DNA from: Neiella marina
GTDB lineage: Bacteria > Pseudomonadota > Gammaproteobacteria > Enterobacterales > Neiellaceae
Direction: 5' to 3'
Length of the DNA: 64,000 bases
Assembly (NCBI RefSeq): GCF_002165625.1
Contig: NZ_NGNS01000017.1
Coordinates: forward strand, 34,309-98,308
Shown: positions 55,994 through 64,000 of the stretch, in pieces
Layout of the letters: every line of letters starts with the position of its first letter
Numbering within the stretch: position 1 is the first letter of the stretch
Translations under genes and position numbers: made by a program
Notes under the pieces: generated by a model
Told to the model about the DNA's origin: nothing
Seen by the model: only the letters and a program-made list of their open reading frames with translations
Database searches by the model: none

Positions 55994-56295
55994 GCAGTGA
56001 TATCAAAATGCGGATCGTCTTTGTCATCGCGCTCTTGTTCATCAAAACGTTGCTGCATCTGCTGCAGCTTTTTCAGTTTCTTGTTTTGCGACTGAGGATG
56101 ACGTTTACGCTGGCGGTCGCGCTGTTCAAGCGCTCGAGCAATACGGTCGAGTTCGTCTTCGGCGGGTTGGTGCTGCTCTTGCTCTGAAGTCGCAATGACC
56201 GGACGCTCAGAAATCTGACGCACCTTGCTTTTTTCCCGCTCCACTCTCGGAGCCGGACGCGGCAAGATTGGGAAGATCAGATCTTGGTTCGGCAT
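55990..56295 (-). CDS. Small charged cytoplasmic protein, unknown
   Basis: 101 residues. AAGGA lies six bases before the ATG. A Pro-rich start (FPILPRPAPRVEREK) precedes a long, highly charged helix (EDELDRIARALEQRDRQRKR, KKLKKLQQMQQRFDEQERD), likely coiled coil. Not recognised. Convergent with the kinase-like gene and divergent from the his operon leader. Confidence 0.65.
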   Translation of the reverse strand: MPNQDLIFPILPRPAPRVEREKSKVRQISERPVIATSEQEQHQPAEDELDRIARALEQRDRQRKRHPQSQNKKLKKLQQMQQRFDEQERDDKDDPHFDITA

Positions 56296-56426
56296 TACTT
56301 TTCCTTTTCAATAAGTTAGCTATCTCACTTCCTTTATCGGCCTATCTTGACCAAACTTTAGTCAATCGTCAATTATTTGACACTTACTTAGCTTTCAACG
56401 TTCCTTGAATAGGATCACAAAATTTC

Positions 56427-56455
56427 TTGCATTTTTATTCAAGCTTGGGTAGGTT
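56427..56455 (+). promoter_or_regulatory. Candidate his operon promoter
   Basis: TTGCAT (56427-56432), 17-base spacer, TAGGTT (56450-56455), about 40 bases before the leader peptide. The match to consensus is moderate. Confidence 0.35.
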
Positions 56456-56497
56456 CAACGACCTGATTATAAATCACCAAATTATGACGTGGCTGAC

Positions 56498-56545
56498 ATG
56501 CTTTTGAACAACACACTCCATCATCATCACCATCCAGAAAGTTGA
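56498..56545 (+). CDS. hisL: his operon leader peptide
   Basis: 15 codons, MLLNNTLHHHHHPES, with five consecutive His codons. Ribosome stalling here when charged tRNA-His is scarce would favour the antiterminator in the RNA that follows, as in enterobacterial hisL (seven His). Too short for ordinary gene finding. Confidence 0.93.
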   Translation: MLLNNTLHHHHHPES

Positions 56546-56566
56546 CCTTTCAGGAGCGGGATGCGT

Positions 56567-56645
56567 GGAAGGTCGATAAGCCTTCCAGCGGTGTGTCAGC
56601 CATAGTGCAAAAACCCTCGGAAGGCCCGGCCACCGAGGGTTTTTT
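56567..56645 (+). terminator. his operon attenuator
   Basis: Terminator stem AAACCCTCGG (56611-56620) with CCGAGGGTTT (56633-56642), then T-rich sequence. CCTTCC (56581-56586) can pair either with GGAAGG before it (56567-56572) or with GGAAGG after it (56619-56624); the second pairing invades the terminator stem and acts as antiterminator. GGCTGACA (56491-56498) can pair with TGTCAGCC (56594-56601) as a further alternative fold. Confidence 0.88.
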
Positions 56646-56677
56646 ATTTTTTAGCTTTGCTTTTTAGGAAATACATC

Positions 56678-57577
56678 ATGTTGGACAATTCAAGACTGCG
56701 TATCGCGATTCAGAAATCTGGTCGCCTCAGTGAAAAAACTTATGCCCTGCTCGCTAGCTGTGGTGTGAAATTCAATATTCACGATCAACGCTTGATTGCT
56801 CATAGCACCAACCAACCGATTGATGTTTTGCGTGTTCGTGACGACGACATTCCCGGTCTGATCATGGACGGTGTCTGTGATTTAGGCGTTATCGGCGAGA
56901 ACGTTCTTGAAGAAGAAACCATGATGCGCGAGCGCGCCGGTGAGCCATCAGAATTCAAATCACTGAAGCAACTCGGCTTTGGTGGTTGCCGTTTGTCGCT
57001 GGCAGTGCCGAATGAGATGAGTTACAACGGCCCGAAAGATTTGGATGGCCTGCGTATCGCGACCTCTTATCCAGAATTACTGCGCCGTTACCTCAATGAG
57101 CAAGGCGTCAAGTTTCAACCTTGTATGTTGACCGGCTCAGTTGAAGTTGCTCCACGCGCAGGCCTTGCTGATGCAATTTGTGATTTGGTCTCTACTGGTG
57201 CCACCTTGGAAGCCAATGGCTTACGTGAAACAGATGTCATTTTCCGCTCCCAAGCTCGGTTGATTCAGCGTAAAGATCCGCTCGAGCCAGCGAAACAAGA
57301 GTTAGTGGATAAGTTGCTCACTCGCATTGGCGCGGTGATGCAAGCAAAAGAAAGCAAATACATCATGCTGCACTCGCCAAAAGACAAATTGGAGCAAGTG
57401 GTCAGCTTGCTGCCTGGTGCAGAAAATCCGACCGTTCTACCATTGGCCCACACCGACGAAGCCGTGGCCGTTCACGTGGTTAGCTCTGAGAATCTGTTCT
57501 GGGAAACCATGGAACAATTGAAAGAGTTAGGCGCCAGCTCAATTCTAGTATTGCCGATTGAAAAAATGATGGAGTAA
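56678..57577 (+). CDS. hisG: ATP phosphoribosyltransferase
   Basis: 299 residues from ATG 56678 (AGGAAA six bases upstream), the long form with a C-terminal regulatory ACT-like domain ([21 protein letters not shown]), so no HisZ is needed. Core motifs: [40 protein letters not shown] and [22 protein letters not shown] (PRPP loop). It joins ATP and PRPP in the first step of His synthesis and is expected to be feedback-inhibited by His. First structural gene after the attenuator. Confidence 0.97.
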   Translation: MLDNSRLRIAIQKSGRLSEKTYALLASCGVKFNIHDQRLIAHSTNQPIDVLRVRDDDIPGLIMDGVCDLGVIGENVLEEETMMRERAGEPSEFKSLKQLGFGGCRLSLAVPNEMSYNGPKDLDGLRIATSYPELLRRYLNEQGVKFQPCMLTGSVEVAPRAGLADAICDLVSTGATLEANGLRETDVIFRSQARLIQRKDPLEPAKQELVDKLLTRIGAVMQAKESKYIMLHSPKDKLEQVVSLLPGAENPTVLPLAHTDEAVAVHVVSSENLFWETMEQLKELGASSILVLPIEKMME

Positions 57578-57585
57578 CACCTGTC

Positions 57586-58956
57586 ATGACTCTTAGCATG
57601 AAAAAGGTTTTATGGTCAGCACTCTCTCCCGAGGAGCAGCAACAAGTATTGTTGCGCCCGGCGATGGCAGCATCTGATAGCATCACCGAAACGGTAACCG
57701 GCATCATAGAGCGGGTTAAAACCGAAGGTGATGATGCGCTCAAAGCCTTGAGTGCCCAGTTTGATAAAGTTGAATTAGATGATATCCGGCTCACTAGTGA
57801 AGCCATGCAAACCGCTTGTGATAGCCTGCCATCATCATTAAAAACTGCACTGCGCGAGGCCTATCGCAACATTCGTAGTTTTCACGCAGCGCAAGTACAT
57901 CGGCCGTTGTCGGTCGAAACCCAACCTGGCGTATTATGCGAAATGCACAGCCGAGCTATTGAAGCGGTCGGCTTGTATATTCCAGGCGGTTCAGCACCTC
58001 TGCCAAGTACCGTGCTAATGCTTGGCGTGCCAGCCGAAATCGCCGGTTGTGGTCGTAAGGTATTGGTATCACCCCCACCTATTGCTGCGGAAATTGTTTA
58101 TGCCGCAAGTTTGTGCGGTATTGACGAGATCTATCAAGTGGGCGGCGCGCAAGCTGTTGCCGCGCTGGCATTTGGCACCGAAAGTGTTCCCAAAGTCGAT
58201 AAGATTTATGGCCCTGGTAATAGTTTTGTGACCGAAGCCAAGCGCCAGGTTTCGCAAGCCATTGGCGGAGCGGCGATTGATATGCCAGCAGGCCCATCAG
58301 AAGTACTGGTCATGGCCGATGAACGCGCCAATGCCGACTTTATTGCGGCCGATCTGCTGTCACAAGCCGAGCATGGCCCAGATTCACAAGTGGTCGTCGT
58401 GACTCCATCAGACAAGCTCGCCGATGAAGTTAACGAAGCTTTGGCTCGTCAACTGGCGGAACTTAGTCGCGCAGGTATTGCGGAGAAAGCACTGGATAAT
58501 AGCATTGCCATTGTTTGCGCCGATATGACCGAAGCAGTTGCCATCTCCAACGAATACGGCCCCGAGCACTTGATTGTCCAAACCGAAAATCCACGCCAGT
58601 ACTTGAACGCCATTCAACACGCTGGCTCGGTGTTTTTAGGCGACTGGACACCAGAATCTGTGGGTGATTATGCCAGCGGTACCAACCATGTTTTGCCAAC
58701 CTACGGCTATGTGCGGACCTATTCCAGTCTCAGTTTGAATGACTTCTGTAAGCGTTTTACCGTGCAAGAGCTCACCGCTGACGGTTTAGCGGGTCTGGCG
58801 CCGATTGTCACTGCGATTGCCGATGCTGAAGGTTTGGACGCGCACCGCAATGCGGTCACCGTCCGTACTTCGCTACTCGAGGCACAGCGTAAAGAAGGGG
58901 CTGGTGGTGTGGGTGGCGAGCATATTATTGTCGCTAAAGGGGCAAATAATGAGTGA
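57586..58956 (+). CDS. hisD: Histidinol dehydrogenase
   Basis: 456 residues. Zinc and catalytic residues are in place: Gln and His in [12 protein letters not shown], Asp in [16 protein letters not shown], His in [26 protein letters not shown] is the family signature. It oxidises histidinol to His in two NAD-dependent steps. Eight bases after hisG; its end overlaps hisC by eight bases. The N-terminus is about 20 residues longer than in E. coli, and the ATG five codons in (MKKVLW) is an alternative start. Confidence 0.97.
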   Translation: MTLSMKKVLWSALSPEEQQQVLLRPAMAASDSITETVTGIIERVKTEGDDALKALSAQFDKVELDDIRLTSEAMQTACDSLPSSLKTALREAYRNIRSFHAAQVHRPLSVETQPGVLCEMHSRAIEAVGLYIPGGSAPLPSTVLMLGVPAEIAGCGRKVLVSPPPIAAEIVYAASLCGIDEIYQVGGAQAVAALAFGTESVPKVDKIYGPGNSFVTEAKRQVSQAIGGAAIDMPAGPSEVLVMADERANADFIAADLLSQAEHGPDSQVVVVTPSDKLADEVNEALARQLAELSRAGIAEKALDNSIAIVCADMTEAVAISNEYGPEHLIVQTENPRQYLNAIQHAGSVFLGDWTPESVGDYASGTNHVLPTYGYVRTYSSLSLNDFCKRFTVQELTADGLAGLAPIVTAIADAEGLDAHRNAVTVRTSLLEAQRKEGAGGVGGEHIIVAKGANNE

Positions 58957-60016
58957 TCTAGCCGCCCGCCTGCTGCGTCAGCAGCTCAGCGATTTAGTGC
59001 CTTATGAGTCGGCTCGCCGTTTAGGCGGCGATGGTGAAATTTGGCTCAATGCCAATGAAAATCCTTACGCTCACGACTACCAGTTAGATGACTCGCGCTT
59101 TGGTCGTTATCCGGAATTTCAACCACCGGAATTGATTGACCGCTACGCGGCGTATGCCGGAGTCAATAACAAGCAGTTGTTAGCCACTCGTGGTGCCGAT
59201 GAAGGCATTGAGCTATTGATTCGAACTTTCTGTGAGCCGCAGCAAGATAAAGTCATTATCTGCCCGCCGACCTACGGCATGTATGCCATCAGCGCCAGAA
59301 CCAACCTTGTTGATGTGGTGAATGTGCCGCTTGATGGCGACTACCAAGTCGATGTTGACGGCGTGCTAGCCAACATGGACTCAGTGAAACTGGTGTTTGT
59401 TTGCTCACCAAACAACCCAACTGGCCATGATATGCAGCCAGCAAAGCTACGTCAGCTGCTCGAAGCATTGAAAGATCAAGCCTTGGTGGTTGTCGATGAA
59501 GCATACATCGAGTTTTCAGAACAACCATCGGTGCTCAACTGGCTTGGTGAGTTTCCGAACTTGGTGGTATTGCGGACCTTATCTAAGGCGTTTGCTTTAG
59601 CCGGTATTCGTTGTGGCTTCACCTTAGCCAATGAAGCCGTTATTCAGCAATTGGCCAAGGTGATTGCACCTTATCCAGTGCCAGAGCCGGTCGCCCAAGT
59701 CGCGATTCAGGCGCTGTCCGATGACAACCTCACGGCTGTTGCCAATGAAGTGGCAGGACTAAATGCATTACGCGCTGAGTTTGCCGCAACCATGACTGGC
59801 CTGACCGAAGTATTCCCATCCAGTGGTAACTATGTGTTGTTTCGAGTGCCTGACGCCCTCGCTTGTATGCAAGCGATGGCGCAAGCCGGCATCATTCTGC
59901 GCAACCAAAGCAAGCAACTGACGTTGCAAAACTGCATTCGCGTTACCATTGGTACCGAACAAGAAATGGCGCGCACCACAAGCGCGTTGCAAGCATATTT
60001 TAAGGAGGCCGTGTGA
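58949..60016 (+). CDS. hisC: Histidinol-phosphate aminotransferase
   Basis: 355 residues from ATG 58949, inside the end of hisD. PLP Lys in [16 protein letters not shown]; substrate loop [16 protein letters not shown] and VVDEAYIEF are class II aminotransferase motifs. It converts imidazole-acetol phosphate to histidinol phosphate. A longer reading frame to 58805 lies wholly within hisD and is not used. Confidence 0.97.
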   Translation: MSDLAARLLRQQLSDLVPYESARRLGGDGEIWLNANENPYAHDYQLDDSRFGRYPEFQPPELIDRYAAYAGVNNKQLLATRGADEGIELLIRTFCEPQQDKVIICPPTYGMYAISARTNLVDVVNVPLDGDYQVDVDGVLANMDSVKLVFVCSPNNPTGHDMQPAKLRQLLEALKDQALVVVDEAYIEFSEQPSVLNWLGEFPNLVVLRTLSKAFALAGIRCGFTLANEAVIQQLAKVIAPYPVPEPVAQVAIQALSDDNLTAVANEVAGLNALRAEFAATMTGLTEVFPSSGNYVLFRVPDALACMQAMAQAGIILRNQSKQLTLQNCIRVTIGTEQEMARTTSALQAYFKEAV

Positions 60017-61082
60017 GCCGCCAAGCAATTCTATTTATCGACCGTGACGGTACTCTTGTTGAAGAGCCGCCGGTTGATTACCAACTCGATACCCTAGAAA
60101 AACTGGTTTACGAACCAGCCGTTGTTCCTGCCTTACTGCAATTACAAAAAGCGGGCTTCCGCTTGGTCATGGTCAGTAATCAAGATGGTTTAGGCACCGA
60201 CAGCTTCCCGCAAGCGGACTTCGATGCGCCACACGATAAGATGATGCAGCTGTTCGAATCTCAAGGCATTGTTTGGGATGATGTCCTGATCTGCCCACAC
60301 TTCGATGAAGACAACTGTACTTGTCGCAAACCCAAGCTTGGTTTGGTTCAGTCTTATCTGAGCGAAGGAAAAGTCGACTTTGAAAACTCATACGTCATTG
60401 GCGATCGCGCCACCGATATGCAATTGGCCGAGAACATGGGCATTGTCGGCCTGCAATACAACCGTGAAAATTTGGGTTGGAATGAAATTGTCGATCAACT
60501 ACTGCACCAAGAGCGTGTTGCCGAAGTAACCCGCAAGACACGCGAGACCGACATTAACGTCAAGGTCAATCTCGACAAGCAAGGCGGCAACGTGTTGAAA
60601 ACTGGCGTTGGCTTCTTCGACCACATGCTTGAGCAGATCTGTACTCATGGTGGCTTCCAACTGCAGTTAACCTGTGATGGCGATATTCACATTGATGATC
60701 ACCACAGTGTGGAAGATTGTGCCTTAGCGTTGGGCGAAGCACTGAAAAAGGCATTGGGCAACAAGCGCGGCATCGGTCGCTATGGCTTTACCCTGCCAAT
60801 GGATGAAGTCGAAGCGAGTTGTAGCCTAGATTTGTCTGGCCGACCTTACTTTGTTTTTGATGCTGATTTCGATCGCGAAATGGTTGGCGAACTGGCCACC
60901 GAGATGGTGCCACACTTTTTCCACAGTCTCAGCACTACACTTGGCGCAACCTTGCATTTAAAAGCAGGTAAAGGCAATGCTCATCATCAAGTCGAAGGCT
61001 TGTTCAAAGTATTCGCCCGCACTCTGCGTCAAGCCATTGAGCTGAAGGGTGATGCCCTACCGAGCTCTAAAGGAGTGTTGTA

Positions 61083-61083
<1 letters not shown>
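60013..61083 (+). CDS. hisB: Bifunctional histidinol-phosphatase / imidazoleglycerol-phosphate dehydratase
   Basis: 356 residues, the fused enterobacterial type. Residues 1-165 are a HAD phosphatase ([13 protein letters not shown], with zinc-loop Cys residues in [17 protein letters not shown]); residues 166-356 are the dehydratase with the manganese-binding His pairs ([54 protein letters not shown]). GTG start overlapping the hisC stop by four bases. Confidence 0.97.
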
Positions 61084-62428
<1,345 letters not shown>

Positions 62429-62739
62429 TTTCACCTTAAGCAAGCAACCGAGTTGTTGCTATCTCGAGACGTCGTGAAATCGTCCCTGATGACTCAACGG
62501 CAGCGTCCTTGCTGCCGATGCTCGAGCTAGTAACAACTCTATTGCTTACTCTGGAAAATATATTGTTGCTTCGTCATCAAAGCGCAGTCCCCAATCTCCT
62601 TAGCCGTGTTCGTTCATAGCTTTCTGACTGTAATTATCCAACTCAGCTAGAATGCTCTTACTGGTCATGGCAGCGATGATAAATTCTGATATGATCCGGC
62701 CCTGTTAAATTGCCGCATCACTGTTTAGGACCATTCATC
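62429..62739. promoter_or_regulatory. hisA-purC intergenic region
   Basis: 311 bases without a gene. It holds a large imperfect inverted repeat at its start (annotated separately) and, near 62690-62699, a TATGAT that could be the -10 of purC, with no clear -35. No trace of hisF or hisI coding sequence was recognised in any frame. Confidence 0.5.
62439..62550. repeat. Imperfect 30-nt inverted repeat downstream of hisA
   Basis: Arm 62439-62468 and the reverse complement of 62521-62550 agree at 25 of 30 positions and end in CTCGAG/CTCGAG. Between the arms CGGCAGC...GCTGCCG forms a further hairpin, and the left arm has its own AGCAAC/GTTGCT stem. No T-tract follows, so it is not a plain terminator; a decayed MITE or repeat unit, or a structured 3' end of the his mRNA, are options. 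Confidence 0.7.
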
Positions 62740-63858
62740 ATGAGTGCAGCTGATACCTCATTAGCTAACAAAGTTCTCGCTGTTAACAACGATCTTCCAA
62801 TCCGTACCGACAAGCCTGTCCACAGCGGCAAGGTCCGTTCGGTTTATTGGCTAACAGAAGCCGATAGTCGCCGCTTAATTGCAGAAAAAGGCTATGACGT
62901 CGCGGCCGATGCACCGTTAGCGATTATGGTGATCAGCGATCGCATCTCAGCATTTGACTGTATTTGGCATGGTGAAGGCGGCCTCAAAGGCGTTCCAGGT
63001 AAAGGAGCGGCCCTCAATGCAGTGTCCAATCACTGGTTTAAGTTATTCAAAGACAATGGCTTAGCTGATAGCCATATCCTTGATATTCCCCACCCATTTG
63101 TCTGGATTGTGCAAAAAGCTCGTCCGGTGATGGTAGAAGCCATTTGCCGTCAATACATCACCGGCTCGATGTGGCGTGCCTATGCCAACGGCGAACGTGA
63201 GTTTTGCGGTATTGAAATCGCCGAAGGCCTAGAAAAAGATCAGAAACTGCCAGATCTGCTGGTCACGCCATCAACCAAGGGTATTCTCAAAGGGATCCCT
63301 GATGTGCCAGAAGCCGATGATGTCAACATCACCCGCCAAGCCATAGAGAACAGCTTTACTGCTTTCGGTTTTCAGCAACAAGCAGACATCAGCCTGTATG
63401 AGAAATTGCTGCAAGAAGGTTTTGGCGTCATTAGCTCAGCGCTGGCTGAACTAGACCAAATCTTTGTCGATACTAAATTTGAGTTTGGTTATGTCACCGA
63501 TGCCGCTGGCAACGATAAACTGATCTATATGGATGAAGTAGGCACTCCCGATTCATCGCGGATTTGGGATGGCGCCGCTTATCGAGAGGGTGAAATTGTC
63601 GAAAACTCAAAAGAAGGTTTTCGCCAGTTTCTTCTCAATCATTTCCCTGATCCAGATATTTTACTCAACAAAGAGCGTATGGCTGAGCGCGAAGCATTAG
63701 CGCGTGACAATGAGCTGCCACTTGCCGCACTAATGGCCGTGTCTGAAACCTACGTTGGCATTGCTGAGAAGATTACCGGTCAAAAGCTCCACCTCTCGGA
63801 TAACCCAAAAGCAGAAATCATCGATATTTTGCGTCAGCAATATGGCTTGATTGACTAG
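62740..63858 (+). CDS. purC: SAICAR synthetase, long form
   Basis: 372 residues from ATG 62740 (AGGA nine bases upstream). Joins aspartate to CAIR in purine synthesis. Motifs HSGKVRSVY (ATP loop), [51 protein letters not shown] and [13 protein letters not shown] are clear. This is the roughly 370-residue form common in marine gammaproteobacteria, longer than the 237-residue E. coli enzyme by insertions and a C-terminal extension. Single gene with its own terminator. Confidence 0.96.
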   Translation: MSAADTSLANKVLAVNNDLPIRTDKPVHSGKVRSVYWLTEADSRRLIAEKGYDVAADAPLAIMVISDRISAFDCIWHGEGGLKGVPGKGAALNAVSNHWFKLFKDNGLADSHILDIPHPFVWIVQKARPVMVEAICRQYITGSMWRAYANGEREFCGIEIAEGLEKDQKLPDLLVTPSTKGILKGIPDVPEADDVNITRQAIENSFTAFGFQQQADISLYEKLLQEGFGVISSALAELDQIFVDTKFEFGYVTDAAGNDKLIYMDEVGTPDSSRIWDGAAYREGEIVENSKEGFRQFLLNHFPDPDILLNKERMAEREALARDNELPLAALMAVSETYVGIAEKITGQKLHLSDNPKAEIIDILRQQYGLID

Positions 63859-63957
63859 CCACCACAGCGCAATAAAAAAGCCCGCTCAAAGCGATGCTGT
63901 TCACTTAAGAGGAGCGGCATTGCGGTTTACCGGATAACGGGTCTTGGATATTTTCAC

Positions 63958-63987
63958 CGCCCTAGGCCTTGACGGCCTAGGGCGTTT
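63958..63987 (+). terminator. Terminator downstream of purC
   Basis: CGCCCTAGGCC (63958-63968) and GGCCTAGGGCG (63974-63984), perfect 11-bp stem, 5-nt loop, then TTTCTCT. About 100 bases past the stop. Nearer to purC, leftward-strand GCCGCTC...GAGCGGGC followed by six T (about 63915 down to 63876) may be the terminator of a leftward gene beyond the window. Confidence 0.75.
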
Positions 63988-64000
63988 CTCTATGAATAGG

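Noticed and set aside
62429..62739. hisF or hisI remnant after hisA
   Set aside because: No stretch in any frame matched HisF or HisI motifs known to me.

Overview
The window reads as a chromosomal segment of a marine-type gammaproteobacterium, most likely in or near the Alteromonadales. The evidence is the mix of families: a malate synthase G beside a DUF3612 regulator, a pheST-ihfA operon, CheV, an S46 peptidase, TonB-dependent uptake, a long-form PurC, a hisGDCBHA operon with a classical His leader peptide, and a palindromic intergenic repeat. No phage genes, complete insertion sequence or CRISPR array was seen. Genus cannot be fixed from the sequence alone.

Layout, 1-14.8 kb: a partial DUF3612 regulator diverges from malate synthase G across palindromic sites. 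Next is a tight eight-gene leftward operon (NTF2-like, SDR, FAD oxidoreductase, DUF1365, Cfa-type methyltransferase, DUF2878, chalcone-isomerase-like, DUF3833), a membrane-lipid modification set of the kind linked to light or singlet-oxygen stress. A GH1 beta-glucosidase with a LacI-type operator diverges from it. A photolyase and a DUF523/DUF1722 protein follow.

14.9-29.5 kb: DUF1853 protein, ihfA-pheT-pheS (leftward), tRNA-Val(GAC), small membrane proteins, then a leftward sugar-acid operon (SDR, enolase-superfamily dehydratase, FAH hydrolase, ModF-like tandem ATPase) behind two palindromic operators, an unrecognised membrane protein and a secreted S46 peptidase.

30-43 kb: a lipoprotein pullulanase, a nickel superoxide dismutase with a Sec signal peptide placed just before the nickel hook, an EF-hand gene remnant, an outer-membrane barrel, CheV, an ECF-sigma operon (sigma, DUF3619, small exported protein, DUF3106), and an RND efflux pair.

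43-53.4 kb: the most interesting region. A secreted cyanophycinase-like S51 peptidase diverges from a TonB-dependent receptor (frameshifted here), a YfcC/DcuC-type carrier and an isoaspartyl-dipeptidase-like amidohydrolase. Together they look like a locus for using extracellular cyanophycin: cut the polymer outside, import beta-Asp-Arg dipeptides, hydrolyse them inside. The amidohydrolase has an altered metal site. A DUF5916 outer-membrane protein follows.

53.4-64 kb: a renalase-like FAD protein and TspO, a 267-bp palindromic MITE-like element, a lipopolysaccharide-kinase-like protein, a small charged protein, the his operon hisL-G-D-C-B-H-A, and purC. hisF and hisI, normally next after hisA, are absent; that place holds a 30-nt imperfect inverted repeat.
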